A stretch of 54,813 nucleotides of DNA from Oscillibacter sp. PC13 (GTDB lineage: Bacteria > Bacillota > Clostridia > Oscillospirales > Oscillospiraceae): positions 1 to 54,813 of the forward strand of contig NZ_FOXE01000022.1 of NCBI RefSeq assembly GCF_900115635.1. The letters run 5' to 3'. Shown piece after piece: positions 7,223-16,596 of the stretch (position 1 is its first letter; each line of letters starts with the position of its first letter). Made by a program: the position numbers and the translations under genes. The notes under the pieces were generated by a model. The model ran no database searches and was not told the DNA's origin. It worked only from the letters and a program-made list of their open reading frames with translations.

Positions 7223-8851
7223 TCAGCCCTTGTTCAGCCGGGCCAGCATCTCTTCCCGCTGGCCGGCGATATACTCGTCATAGGTTCCCATCTTGTCGAT
7301 AAGCCTGCCGTCCACAAACTCCATGATTCGGTCGGCAATCGTCTGGACAAATTCGTGGTCGTGGGAGGCGAACAGCACCACGCCCTTGAAATCGATGAGT
7401 CCGTTGTTAACAGCGGTGATGGACTCCAAATCCAGATGGTTGGTGGGCTGATCCAGCACCAGGACATTGGAGCCGTACAGCATCATACGGGAGAGCATGC
7501 ACCGCACCTTCTCACCGCCGGAGAGAACCTTCACAGGCTTGAACACATCGTCTCCCGAAAACAGCATCCGTCCCAGGAAGGAGCGCTTGAAGGACTCCGT
7601 GTTCTCCTCGGCGTTGTCCGCGGTGTACTGGCCCAGCCAGTCCACCAGATTCAAATCGCAGTCGTTGAAGAAGGCGGAGTTGTCCAGCGGGAAATAGCTG
7701 GTGGTGATGGTGGTTCCCCACTTGAAGGAGCCCTCGTCCGGCTCCAGCTCCTCCATCAAAATCTTGAAGAGGGTGGTCTTGGCAATCTCATCCTCCCCCA
7801 CAAAGGCGATTTTCTCCCCCTTGTTTACCCGGAAGGAGACATTGTCCAGCACTTTCCGGCCGTCCACCGTCTTGCTGAGGCCCTCCACTGCCAGAATCTC
7901 CTTTCCTGGCTCCCGGTCCATCCGGAACCCCACAAAAGGATACCGGCGGGAGGAGGCGGGCATCTCCTCCACGGACAGCTTGTCCAAGAGCTTCCGGCGG
8001 GCGGTGGCCTGCTTGCTCTTGGATTTATTGGCAGAGAAGCGGGAAATAAACTCCTGCAGTTCCTTGATCTTATCCTCTTTTTTCTTGTTCTGATCCTTGA
8101 TCATCCGCTGCATCAGCTGGCTGGACTCATACCAGAACTCATAGTTGCCCACATACATCTTAATTTGACCGTAGTCCACATCCACGATATTGGTACAAAC
8201 CGTATTCAGGAAGTGACGGTCGTGGCTGACCACAATGCAGAGGCTCTCGCAGTCCATGAGGAAATCCTCCAACCACTCGATGGCCTGGATGTCCAAATGG
8301 TTGGTGGGCTCGTCCAGCAGGATGATGTCGGGCTTGCCAAACAGCGCCTGGGCCAGCAGCACCTTCACCTTTTCCTTGGCGGTAAGGGTGGACATCTCGC
8401 TGTATAAAATATCGTTGGAGAGACCCAGGCCCTGAATAAGGCGGGAGACATCGCTCTCGGCCTCCCAGCCGCCCATCTCTGCAAACTCCGCCTCCAGCTC
8501 ACTGGCTTTCACGCCGTCCTCGTCGGTAAAGTCCTCTTTTTCGTACAGAGCGTCCTTCTCCTTCATCACATCATAGAGGTGCTGGTTACCCAGAATCACC
8601 GTGTCCAGCACGGTATACCGGTCGTACTGGAAGTGATCCTGCTTCAAAATAGACATGCGGTCCTCCTTGGAGATGACCACCTCGCCGGTGGTTGGCTCCA
8701 AATCGCCGGAGAGAATGCGGAGGAAGGTGGATTTACCGGCGCCGTTGGCACCGATAATGCCATAGCAGTTGCCCGGCACGAACTTCAAATCCACATGCTT
8801 GAACAGTGTGGTTCCGCTGAAGTTCATGCTGATATCATTGACTGTGATCAT
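7223..8851 (-). CDS. ABC-F family ATPase (YkpA/YbiT-like)
   Basis: A 542-residue soluble protein with two ABC domains and no membrane segment. ABC-F proteins act on the ribosome. The first domain has Walker A GANGAGKSTF (about 34-43) and Walker B LLDEPTNHLD; its signature reads STLTAKEK instead of LSGGE. The second domain has a proper LSGGEKVR signature and LDQPTNHLD, but its Walker A is altered to GEDEIAKTT. A basic linker with RFSANKSKSKQATARRKLLDKL (about 275-295) matches the family. The asymmetric motif changes look like those of the YkpA/YbiT branch rather than damage. AAAGGG ribosome site before ATG; downstream of tyrS. Confidence 0.9.
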   Translation of the reverse strand: MITVNDISMNFSGTTLFKHVDLKFVPGNCYGIIGANGAGKSTFLRILSGDLEPTTGEVVISKEDRMSILKQDHFQYDRYTVLDTVILGNQHLYDVMKEKDALYEKEDFTDEDGVKASELEAEFAEMGGWEAESDVSRLIQGLGLSNDILYSEMSTLTAKEKVKVLLAQALFGKPDIILLDEPTNHLDIQAIEWLEDFLMDCESLCIVVSHDRHFLNTVCTNIVDVDYGQIKMYVGNYEFWYESSQLMQRMIKDQNKKKEDKIKELQEFISRFSANKSKSKQATARRKLLDKLSVEEMPASSRRYPFVGFRMDREPGKEILAVEGLSKTVDGRKVLDNVSFRVNKGEKIAFVGEDEIAKTTLFKILMEELEPDEGSFKWGTTITTSYFPLDNSAFFNDCDLNLVDWLGQYTADNAEENTESFKRSFLGRMLFSGDDVFKPVKVLSGGEKVRCMLSRMMLYGSNVLVLDQPTNHLDLESITAVNNGLIDFKGVVLFASHDHEFVQTIADRIMEFVDGRLIDKMGTYDEYIAGQREEMLARLNKG

Positions 8852-8890
8852 AATAGTCCCTTTCTTCTTTGCTTATTCTAAAACGCATAA

Positions 8891-8920
8891 ACAGGCGCGA
8901 TGCCGAAGCATCGCGTCTGT
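8891..8920 (-). terminator. Terminator of tyrS
   Basis: A 13-bp stem with a TTCG-type tetraloop, followed on the minus strand by TTATGCGTTTTAG. Separates tyrS from the ABC-F gene, though the tail is imperfect. Confidence 0.6.
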
Positions 8921-8935
8921 TGCAGAGATTAAAGT

Positions 8936-10165
8936 TTACTTCTCCAGCATCGCCCTGTGGTAGACCTTCTTACCCTTTTTGATAACGATGCCATCTCCGG
9001 CAAAATCATCCTTGTCAAAGACTGTATCAGCAGCTTCCACCTTTTTGTCATCCACGCTGACGCCGCCCTGCTGCACCAGGCGCCGGGCCTCGCCGTTGGA
9101 CGCGCACAGGCCGCAGGCCGTCAGCAGGCTCAGTACGCCGATGGCTCCATCGGTGAACTGCGCATCGGCCAAAACGGTGGTGGGCATGTGCTCTGTGGAT
9201 CCATCGCCTGCAAACAGTCCCCGGGCGGTCTCCTGGGCCTTTTCGGCCTCCGCCTCACCGTGAACCAGCTTGGTCAGTTCATAGGCCAGGATCTCTTTTG
9301 CGGCGTTCAGCTGCGCGCCCTCCCATTTGTCCATGGCGTCGATCTCCTCCAAAGGCAGGAAGGTCAACATCCGGATACACTTGAGCACATCCGCGTCGCC
9401 CACGTTCCGCCAATACTGGTAGAAGTCGAAGGGGCTGGTCTTTGCGGGATCCAGCCATACGGCGCCGCTGGCGGTCTTGCCCATCTTCTTGCCTTCGCTG
9501 TTCATCAGCAGGGTGATGGTCATGGCGTAGGCATCCTTGCCCAGCTTCCGGCGGATCAGTTCTGTGCCGCCCAGCATATTGCTCCATTGGTCGTCTCCGC
9601 CGAACTGCATGTTGCAGCCCACGGTCTGGAACATATGGTAGAAGTCATAAGACTGCATAATCATATAATTGAATTCCAGGAAGCTAAGGCCTTTCTCCAT
9701 CCGCTGCTTGTAGCACTCGGCCCGCAGCATATTGTTCACGGAGAAGCAGGCGCCCACCTCGCGGAGCAAATCCACGTAATTCAGCTTCAGCAACCAGTCT
9801 GCGTTATTGAGCATCATGGCCTTATCCTCGCCGAATTCAATAAACCGCTCCATCTGCTTTTTGAAGCAATCGCAATTGTGCTGGATGGTCTCCGGCGTCA
9901 TCATGGATCGCATGTCGCTGCGGCCGGAAGGATCCCCGATATAGCCGGTGCCGCCGCCGATCAGGGCGATGGGCCGGTTGCCCGCCATCTGCAGCCGCTT
10001 CATCAAGCACAGCGCCATAAAATGGCCCACGTGAAGGCTGTCGGCCGTGGGGTCAAAGCCGATATAAAACACCGCCTTGCCGGTATTCACCAGTTCCCGG
10101 ATCTCCTCTTCATCCGTCACCTGGGCAATCAGCCCCCGGGCTTTCAGTTCTTCATAGATCTGCAT
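8936..10165 (-). CDS. tyrS: Tyrosyl-tRNA synthetase
   Basis: A 409-residue class I synthetase charging tRNA-Tyr. The HIGH box appears as LHVGHF (44-49) and the KMSKS loop as KKMGKTASG (about 228-236), as in the TyrRS branch that has a C-terminal S4-like RNA-binding domain (about 345-409, GEARRLVQQGGVSVDDKKV). GGDDQWSN and NYMIMQSYDFYHM are also characteristic. The start ATG has AGGAG nine bases upstream. Expression is governed by a tyrosine T-box in the leader (10207-10485). Confidence 0.97.
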   Translation of the reverse strand: MQIYEELKARGLIAQVTDEEEIRELVNTGKAVFYIGFDPTADSLHVGHFMALCLMKRLQMAGNRPIALIGGGTGYIGDPSGRSDMRSMMTPETIQHNCDCFKKQMERFIEFGEDKAMMLNNADWLLKLNYVDLLREVGACFSVNNMLRAECYKQRMEKGLSFLEFNYMIMQSYDFYHMFQTVGCNMQFGGDDQWSNMLGGTELIRRKLGKDAYAMTITLLMNSEGKKMGKTASGAVWLDPAKTSPFDFYQYWRNVGDADVLKCIRMLTFLPLEEIDAMDKWEGAQLNAAKEILAYELTKLVHGEAEAEKAQETARGLFAGDGSTEHMPTTVLADAQFTDGAIGVLSLLTACGLCASNGEARRLVQQGGVSVDDKKVEAADTVFDKDDFAGDGIVIKKGKKVYHRAMLEK

Positions 10166-10206
10166 GTCAATACTCTCCTTTATTGTTGTCCAAAACTTTC
10201 GGGACA

Positions 10207-10485
10207 GGGAAAAACGCCCTCCGTCCCATGGGGACAGAGGGCGAAACAGCTTCGCGGTACCACCTCTGGTTCACCGCCTCCTCGCAAAGACGGCCTCGTG
10301 GAGTGCCAACACACTCCCGCGCGGTAACGGGCGCTCCCGGAGCACGCCTACTGGGCTTTCCAGAAAAGCCGTTTGGGTGCCAGCTCCAAGGTGTATTCGC
10401 CGTCCGCCGCTCTCTCCCTTTCACCAAGCCGGAAGCTCTCTTTGCAGCGCCATGACGGGTACTCGTCCTCTTCTTTGCTGTATAC
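10207..10485 (-). promoter_or_regulatory. T-box riboswitch (tyrosine) before tyrS
   Basis: On the minus strand the leader contains the T-box bulge AGGTGGTACCGCG (10265-10253) and a terminator stem (10243-10215) followed by a T run. In stem I the specifier triplet is TAC (10395-10393, in context GAATACACC), matching tyrosine. Uncharged tRNA-Tyr would stabilise the antiterminator and allow tyrS transcription. Confidence 0.93.
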
Positions 10486-10767
10486 GCGGGTATTGTATCT
10501 GATAAAATTGAAATTGTCAATAAAATTATCGTTTTTCCAACACCGACCTGGCGGCGGAAACCATTTATTCTGCAGTGCTCCTCCACCTGCATGAACAGCG
10601 CCGCCGGCTGCCGTCAGAAGAAACACCAGCATCCCCGGCAGGCTGGCAAGCATCATGAGAAGTCCAGTCAGCAGGTATACGCCGAAGGGCAAAATCGCCA
10701 ATCGCCGTAAAAGGCCTCGAGACGCTTTGACGGAAGAACGCATATCCGGTTCTACCAGCAGTCTCAT
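10348..10767 (-). CDS. Small membrane protein ORF overlapping the tyrS leader
   Basis: A 139-codon frame whose ATG overlaps the recN stop (ATGA), suggesting coupling. Residues 22-60 are hydrophobic, enough for one or two transmembrane helices, after a basic N-terminus. From about residue 75 on, the frame runs through the tyrS promoter and the first part of the T-box, where base composition changes; the tail is therefore probably not conserved protein. Either the gene has lost its normal stop, or the leader evolved inside the 3' end of the gene. Family not recognised. Confidence 0.45.
   Translation of the reverse strand: MRLLVEPDMRSSVKASRGLLRRLAILPFGVYLLTGLLMMLASLPGMLVFLLTAAGGAVHAGGGALQNKWFPPPGRCWKNDNFIDNFNFIRYNTRVYSKEEDEYPSWRCKESFRLGERERAADGEYTLELAPKRLFWKAQ
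10492..10520 (-). promoter_or_regulatory. Promoter of the tyrS T-box leader
   Basis: TTGACA (10520-10515), 17-base spacer, TACAAT (10497-10492) on the minus strand. The start falls near 10485, at the 5' edge of the T-box. Confidence 0.85.
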
Positions 10768-12446
10768 ATTGTCTGCCGGTAGGCCTCCGCCTCATCCAGC
10801 AATTCCCCCGCACTTTGCAGCAGGGCATCTGTCACACGGGTGCCGCCGGTAATCCGGGCCAGTTCCGCCTTTCTCTGTTCCCGATTCAATTGTACCACAC
10901 GTGTAAAGGTCCTTCCCCTGCTTTCCCCTTTTTCCACAGAGAAATGTGTGTCTGCCATCGCTGCCAGTTGGGGCAGATGAGTGACGCACAGCACCTGCTT
11001 ATGACGGCTGACCTGAGCCAGTTTCTCCGCCACCTTTTGAGCGGCACGGCCAGAAACGCCGGTATCCACTTCATCAAATACCAGAGTCCCAATGGCCTCC
11101 TGTTCCGCCAGCACATTCTTCAGCGCCAACATAATTCTCGCCAGCTCACCGCCGGATGCAATCTTAGCAATCGGCTTCAAGTCCTCGCCGGTATTGGCAG
11201 ACATCAGGAATCGGATGGTGTCACAGCCGTCGGGAGACGGCTCCTTTTCCATAAAGTCAATGGCAAACTGAACCTTGTGCATGTCCAGATCCCGCAGTTC
11301 CTTCTGAATCCGCTGTTCCAACGCTGCAGCGGCTTCCCTCCGGACACGGGTCAGTTCCGCCCCGGCAGCCAGTGTCGCTTTCTCTGCTTTTTTCAGTTTT
11401 TGTTCCAGCAGTGTCCGCGTGTCATCCGCTGTCTCGATGGCGTCCAGCTCTGCCCGGCACTTGTCCAGATAGGCCAGCATGTCCTCCACGGTTGCGCCGT
11501 ACTTCTTCTTCAGCCGATACAGCTGATCGGTCCGGCTCTCCACTGCGTCCAGTTCTGCCGGGGAAAAATCGAACTCCGCCTGCTTGTCCCGGACGGTCTC
11601 CGCAAGGTCGTAAGCCTCGCTGCGCAGGTCCCCTAAGCGCCGGTACAGTGCCGCCAAATCATCACCCAGCGTGCGGATGCCGGAAAGGGCCTCTTCCGCC
11701 TCCCTCAATTGGGCCACCGCTCCGGCAGTTTCATCATCGCCGTTCAGGCAGTAATCCGCATTGGAAAGCGCAGATACGTACTTCTCGCCATTGCGCAGCA
11801 AATTTCTGCGTTGTGTCAGCTCCTCTTCCTCGCCTGTCTGGAGATTGGCCCGCTCCAGCTCGTCAATCTGGAAGTGAAGACTGTCGATTCGGCGGGCCCT
11901 TTCTGCTTCGTCCATCTGCAGGGCTTTGATCTCAGCCCGCAGGTTTGCCATGGCGTCATACGCCCCGTGATAAGCCTCCAAAACTGCCTCTGTTTTGCCA
12001 AAGCGGTCCAAATAAGCACCATGCTGCTCCTCATCCAGCAGCTGCTGGCCGTCATGCTGGCCATGGATATTCAGAAGCTCCTCTCCAATTCTCCGCAGCT
12101 GCGCCACAGTCAAGGGCCTGCCATTGACACGGCAGATATTTTTTCCGTCTGCGGTAATCTCCCGCTGCAGCAATAGATGCCCCTCTTCATCAATGGCCGC
12201 TCCGACCTCTGCCAGTCCAGGCAGCTCCGTCGGAACATCGGAAAAATCCGCGCTGACAAAGGCCTTGGAAGCACCGGTGCGGATGAGATCCCGGGAGGTC
12301 CTGCCTCCCAGCACCGCGCCCATCGCATCAATTACAATGGACTTGCCGGCGCCGGTTTCGCCAGTGAGCGCATTGAAACCCGGACGGAAAAAAATGTCCG
12401 CCTCCTCGATTACTGCAATATTCTCGATATGAAGCAGTTCCAGCAT
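10764..12446 (-). CDS. recN: DNA repair protein RecN
   Basis: A 560-residue SMC-like ATPase for double-strand break repair. Walker A is GETGAGKSIVIDA (29-41); after a long coiled coil come the signature IASGGELARIMLALK and Walker B LVFDEVDTGVSG, both in the last third. The ATG at 12446 follows GAGGTGG at good spacing and gives the usual start MLELLHIENIAVIEE; an in-frame codon twelve positions earlier is less likely. In Firmicutes recN commonly follows argR, nadK, tlyA and dxs as here. Confidence 0.96.
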   Translation of the reverse strand: MLELLHIENIAVIEEADIFFRPGFNALTGETGAGKSIVIDAMGAVLGGRTSRDLIRTGASKAFVSADFSDVPTELPGLAEVGAAIDEEGHLLLQREITADGKNICRVNGRPLTVAQLRRIGEELLNIHGQHDGQQLLDEEQHGAYLDRFGKTEAVLEAYHGAYDAMANLRAEIKALQMDEAERARRIDSLHFQIDELERANLQTGEEEELTQRRNLLRNGEKYVSALSNADYCLNGDDETAGAVAQLREAEEALSGIRTLGDDLAALYRRLGDLRSEAYDLAETVRDKQAEFDFSPAELDAVESRTDQLYRLKKKYGATVEDMLAYLDKCRAELDAIETADDTRTLLEQKLKKAEKATLAAGAELTRVRREAAAALEQRIQKELRDLDMHKVQFAIDFMEKEPSPDGCDTIRFLMSANTGEDLKPIAKIASGGELARIMLALKNVLAEQEAIGTLVFDEVDTGVSGRAAQKVAEKLAQVSRHKQVLCVTHLPQLAAMADTHFSVEKGESRGRTFTRVVQLNREQRKAELARITGGTRVTDALLQSAGELLDEAEAYRQTI

Positions 12447-12589
12447 GGTGTCCACCTCATTCATATAAGCACTTTCCGGCACAGCCTTTTCGCAAAATTC
12501 ACTTGTGGCCGGGCAACTCCCGCCCGTGCAATACGCAAGGCAGGGGATTTCAATATTTAAAAGTAAAAGAGACGTGTCATTCCTGAAGG

Positions 12590-13042
12590 TTACAGCATCT
12601 CCTGAATTTCCTCGCAGAAAGTCAGCGCGGACTCCGTGTCCTTCATCACCAGGAATGCCGTGTCGTCTCCAGCCAAGGAGCCCACCATAAAGGCAATATC
12701 CATATCATCCAGTGCTGCGCAGGCAGCCGAGGCCAGCCCGGGCATGGTTTTCACCACCACAATATTCTGGGCGCTTTCAATGCTGGTGATGCTCTCCCGG
12801 AAAATCGTCCGCAGCTTTTCTGCAAAGTTCAGCTTGGTGCGGTTTCCGGAGACTGCATACTTGTAAATCCCCTGTCCCGCGGGCTCCTTAATCAAGTGCA
12901 TTTGCTTAATATCCCTGGAAATGGTTGCCTGTGTACTGGTAATGCCCCGAGCCTGCAATCGGGAGAGCAGCTGCTCCTGGGTTTCAATATTTTCCCGGGA
13001 AATAATCTCTAAGATCATATTTTGACGGTCATTTTTCATCAT
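12590..13042 (-). CDS. argR: Arginine repressor
   Basis: A 150-residue ArgR/AhrC repressor. The N-terminal winged helix (1-70) has the ISTQATISRDI-type recognition helix seen here as ITSTQATISRDIKQMHL. The C-terminal hexamerisation and arginine-binding domain ends with SLAGDDTAFLV, the conserved GDDT motif. Two adjacent ATG codons are possible starts, both served by GGAGG. It overlaps the nadK end by 14 bases. Its usual targets, the arginine genes, are not in this window; the position inside the dxs-recN operon is conserved in many Firmicutes. Confidence 0.95.
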   Translation of the reverse strand: MMKNDRQNMILEIISRENIETQEQLLSRLQARGITSTQATISRDIKQMHLIKEPAGQGIYKYAVSGNRTKLNFAEKLRTIFRESITSIESAQNIVVVKTMPGLASAACAALDDMDIAFMVGSLAGDDTAFLVMKDTESALTFCEEIQEML

Positions 13043-13913
13043 TCAATCCTCCCGGCAGCATTTTCTGTGCAAAAATCTCGCAGAAGCTCTTTTCCGATAA
13101 GTGCACCAGCTTTGTCACATACTTTGACCGGCGCACCTGCACCTTGTCGTCGGATTTCAAGGCAAAGGCCCGGCTCTCGTCCACAAACAGATAGACCGGT
13201 TTGCGGCCATTTCGCTCCAGTTCAATGGTCAACGTATGTTCTGGAGAGAGCACATAGGAAGAAAACCGCATGTTGTGCGTACAGATGGGACAGACCACCA
13301 TCGTCTGGGCCACCGGCTCTACCACCGGACCGCCCGCCGACAGGGAGTAGGCCGTGGATCCGGTCGGCGTAGCGATAATGACGCCGTCGCCGGCGATATC
13401 CGCCAAATGCCGCCCGTCGGACGAAACCTTTAGGTGAATGACATGGGAAATCGGCCCCTCCCGGATTACCGCGTCATTCAAACCCAGGTTGTTGTAGATT
13501 TGCTTGCCGTCCCGCCAGACGGAGACATCCAGCATCATGCGGGACTCTACCTCAAACTTCCAGTCTGCCAGCTTTCGCAGCGCCTCCAGCTCGCCCGCCT
13601 CCAGCTCCGCAATAAAGCCCAGCCCGCCCATATTGATTCCGAGGACCGGGGTTTTATTCAGCGCCGCCAGCTTTGCCAAATGCAGAATGGTTCCATCTCC
13701 GCCAAAGGTAATCAGCAGATCGGCAGACCTCAGTTCCTGGTTCAGCGGCTGAAGCCGGTAATCTGCAAAGGCCTCCTCCTGCGGATCCCGAAACGGGGAG
13801 CAGACCACCGTCTGAAACCCCTGTTCTTTTATAATCTTTTCCGCCGCCTTGGTGGCCAGCATTCCCCGGTCCCGGTTGGGGTTCGGGCAGAGAATAATCT
13901 TTTTCGGGTTCAT
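13029..13913 (-). CDS. nadK: NAD kinase
   Basis: A 294-residue ATP/polyphosphate NAD kinase forming NADP. The GGDGT motif (70-74) and the NDAV-type motif (GLNDAVIREG, about 144-153) are present, as is the glycine-rich GDGVIIATPTGSTAYSLSAGGP. Overlaps the tlyA stop by four bases at its start and argR at its end, so it is part of a tightly packed operon. Confidence 0.96.
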   Translation of the reverse strand: MNPKKIILCPNPNRDRGMLATKAAEKIIKEQGFQTVVCSPFRDPQEEAFADYRLQPLNQELRSADLLITFGGDGTILHLAKLAALNKTPVLGINMGGLGFIAELEAGELEALRKLADWKFEVESRMMLDVSVWRDGKQIYNNLGLNDAVIREGPISHVIHLKVSSDGRHLADIAGDGVIIATPTGSTAYSLSAGGPVVEPVAQTMVVCPICTHNMRFSSYVLSPEHTLTIELERNGRKPVYLFVDESRAFALKSDDKVQVRRSKYVTKLVHLSEKSFCEIFAQKMLPGGLNDEK

Positions 13914-14734
13914 CCCTTCTCCCCCTCTCCATGCTCTTTCAGTACCTCGTGGGACTCCTCCACCAGCGCTTTTAAATCGATCTGCGGCTCCTGCCAGTCC
14001 CGCTTTTCCAAATATCCCAAATATTCAATATTTCCCTCAGGCCCGCGGATGGGTGAAAATGTCATCCCAAGCACTGTAAAGCCAGAATCCTTTGCATGTC
14101 CCAGAAAGTGCTCCAGCACTTCCAGATGAACCGCTGGATCCCGGACAACCCCTTTTTTGCCCACTTTTTCTTTTCCTGCTTCAAATTGGGGCTTTACCAG
14201 ACAGGCCACATGGCCGCCGTCCTTTAAAATTCCACAAACCGCGGGAAGAATCAATTTCAAGGAAATAAAACTTACATCAACCGATGCAAAATCCAGTTCG
14301 TCCGGGATCTGCTCATGCGTGAGGTATCTGGCATTGGTCCGCTCCAGGCACACTACCCGTGCATCGCTCCGCAGCTTCCATGCCAGCTGGCCATATCCCA
14401 CATCCACCGCATACACTCTTGCTGCGCCGTTTTGAAGCATGCAGTCCGTAAAACCGCCTGTAGACGCACCGATATCTCCACAAACCAATCCATTCAGTGC
14501 AATGGGAAAGGTCTTCATCGCCTTTTCCAGTTTCAGTCCGCCCCGGCTGACATAGCGCAGCACATTTCCGCGCACTTCAATCTCCGCGTCGCTGGCTACC
14601 GCTGTTCCCGGCTTATCCACCCGCTGTCCTTTTACGAATACCAAGCCGCTCATAATGGTGGCCTGTGCCTTTTGCCGGCTCTCCTGGAGTCCCCGCTCTA
14701 CCAGAAGCACATCCAGTCTTGTCTTGGTACTCAT
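13910..14734 (-). CDS. tlyA: TlyA-family rRNA 2'-O-methyltransferase
   Basis: A 274-residue protein with an N-terminal S4 RNA-binding domain (4-65, RLDVLLVERGLQESRQKAQATI) and an FtsJ-type methyltransferase domain. The SAM motif is DIGASTGGFTDCML (about 92-105). TlyA methylates ribosomal RNA at cytidines in the subunit interface. The residues DVSFISLKLILP and LVKPQFEAGKEKVGKKG fit the catalytic K-D-K-E set. Four-base overlaps with dxs upstream and nadK downstream. Confidence 0.92.
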   Translation of the reverse strand: MSTKTRLDVLLVERGLQESRQKAQATIMSGLVFVKGQRVDKPGTAVASDAEIEVRGNVLRYVSRGGLKLEKAMKTFPIALNGLVCGDIGASTGGFTDCMLQNGAARVYAVDVGYGQLAWKLRSDARVVCLERTNARYLTHEQIPDELDFASVDVSFISLKLILPAVCGILKDGGHVACLVKPQFEAGKEKVGKKGVVRDPAVHLEVLEHFLGHAKDSGFTVLGMTFSPIRGPEGNIEYLGYLEKRDWQEPQIDLKALVEESHEVLKEHGEGEKG

Positions 14735-16581
14735 ACTCCCGCCTCCAATATCGCCGCCGCAATGCCTGCCCCGTCAAGGCCGAAGCGATGCTCCAGCTGC
14801 TCCACGGTTCCCTCCGGTGCGAAGGTTTTTCCCAGGTTTTTCAAAATCAGCCTTTTGGGCGCTTCTCCATGTTCCGCCATCATCGCCGTAATCCGCTGTC
14901 CCACACAGCCTGTTCCAAAGGAATCCTCCGCCACCAGCAGGCAGGCCGTGCCTCCCAGAGTTTCTTTCAGCGTTTCATAATCCAGCGGCGAAATCCGGTT
15001 CAGTTTCAGCACCTCTGCAGACAATCCCTGCCCGGCCAGCAAATCCGCAGCTTCCAGCGCATGATTGATCATCATCCCATATGTCAGGATTGTCACATCG
15101 CGCCCCTCCCGGAGGCGGACAATTATCCTGTCGGAGGTATCTGTCTGAAAATCGCCCTCTCCGCCTCGTGGATAGCGAATCGCCACCGGTCCCGTATATT
15201 CAAAGAGCGCCTGACGCGTCATATGCCGCAGCTCTGCAAAGTTCGCCGGGCACAAGACAATAAAGCCGGGAATCGCCGGGAGAAACAGGGCATCAAAGCA
15301 GCCGTGGTGCGTCTCCCCGTCGGCGCCCACCAGTCCGGCCCGATCCACCCCCACCACCACATGAAGCTGCTGAAGTGCGACATCATGAATCAGCATATCA
15401 TATCCGCGCTGAAGAAATGTAGAGTACACTGCAAAAACCGGGATCATTCCCTGTTTAGCCAGTCCTGCAGCCATGGAAACGCCGTGTCCCTCTGCAATGG
15501 CCACGTCAAAGAAACGGTTCGGAAACTCTCTGGAAAAATCTGTCAGGCCAGTCCCATCCGCCATGGCAGCCGTGATGGCGCAAACCCGCCGGTCCTCTGC
15601 TCCGCAGGTGGATAAAACCTTGCCGAATTCAGCGGAAAAGCTTGTCCCTCCCTGCTTTTTGAGCAACCCTGTCTGCGGATCAAAGGGCGCAATTCCATGA
15701 AATTTACCGGGATTCTGCTCTGCGAAAGAGTACCCTTTCCCCTTCATGGTCTTCACATGGACCACAACCGGACCATGCAGCTCTCTGGCCCACTCCAAAA
15801 CGTTGATCAGCCGCTCCATATCATGGCCGTCAATCGGCCCCAGATACGTAAATCCCATATCCTCAAACAGCGTGCTGCCCGGCCACAGTGCCTTTTTCAA
15901 GGAGCTTTTCAGCTGATGGTTAAATCGGTACAGTCGGTTTTCCATGGGATGCTCCCCAAAAAGACCCCGGTACCATTTTTTAAAATGGTAGTAGGCTGGC
16001 TTGGATCGCAGCCGGCTCAGGTGATCCGGCATCGCTCCCACATTGGGATTGATGGACATCCCGTTATCATTGAGAATGACGATCAGCGGCTCACCGGATG
16101 CTCCGGCGTTATTGAGTCCCTCATAGGCAAGCCCTCCCGTCAGGGCCCCGTCGCCAATCAGTGCCAAAACACTGTATTTTTCTTTCTGTAAAGTTCTTGC
16201 CCTTGCCATTCCAAGAGCCACAGAAACAGAGTTGGATGCATGGCCCGCCACAAAGGCGTCATGCCTGCTCTCCCTTGGTTTTGGAAAACCGGAGAGGCCG
16301 TCCAGCTGGCGCAGAGTGCTGAATAGTTCCTGACGTCCTGTAAGGGCCTTATGGACATAGCACTGGTGACCTACGTCAAATACCAGCCGATCCGACGCAG
16401 TGTCAAATACACGGTGAATGGCCACAGTCAACTCCACTGCCCCCAAATTAGAGGCCAGATGTCCGCCGGTCTCTGACACGTTGGATATGAGAAACTCCCG
16501 CAGTTCCTGGCAGAGCTGGGACAGTTGCCGCTGGTCCAGTGCCTTGACGTCAGCAGGAGAATGGATGGTTTCCAGAATCAC
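14731..16581 (-). CDS. dxs: 1-Deoxy-D-xylulose-5-phosphate synthase
   Basis: A 616-residue thiamine-diphosphate enzyme that starts the MEP isoprenoid pathway from pyruvate and glyceraldehyde 3-phosphate. Visible are FDVGHQCYVHK (69-79), the thiamine-binding GDGALTGG with NDNGMSI, and DRAGLVGADGETHHG. The catalytic glutamate region reads AIAEGHGVSMAAG, where most DXS have EQHAV. The start is GTG, with AGGAG nine bases upstream. It follows oapA and the OLE RNA, a recurrent arrangement in OLE-bearing Firmicutes. Confidence 0.96.
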   Translation of the reverse strand: MILETIHSPADVKALDQRQLSQLCQELREFLISNVSETGGHLASNLGAVELTVAIHRVFDTASDRLVFDVGHQCYVHKALTGRQELFSTLRQLDGLSGFPKPRESRHDAFVAGHASNSVSVALGMARARTLQKEKYSVLALIGDGALTGGLAYEGLNNAGASGEPLIVILNDNGMSINPNVGAMPDHLSRLRSKPAYYHFKKWYRGLFGEHPMENRLYRFNHQLKSSLKKALWPGSTLFEDMGFTYLGPIDGHDMERLINVLEWARELHGPVVVHVKTMKGKGYSFAEQNPGKFHGIAPFDPQTGLLKKQGGTSFSAEFGKVLSTCGAEDRRVCAITAAMADGTGLTDFSREFPNRFFDVAIAEGHGVSMAAGLAKQGMIPVFAVYSTFLQRGYDMLIHDVALQQLHVVVGVDRAGLVGADGETHHGCFDALFLPAIPGFIVLCPANFAELRHMTRQALFEYTGPVAIRYPRGGEGDFQTDTSDRIIVRLREGRDVTILTYGMMINHALEAADLLAGQGLSAEVLKLNRISPLDYETLKETLGGTACLLVAEDSFGTGCVGQRITAMMAEHGEAPKRLILKNLGKTFAPEGTVEQLEHRFGLDGAGIAAAILEAGV

Positions 16582-16596
16582 AGTTGATAACTCCTC

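Noticed and set aside
5645..8407. A 920-codon plus-strand frame
   Set aside because: It lies antisense to the 5906-7201 gene and the ABC-F gene, has no ribosome site, no domain and the proline/histidine-rich look of reverse-strand GC-rich genes.
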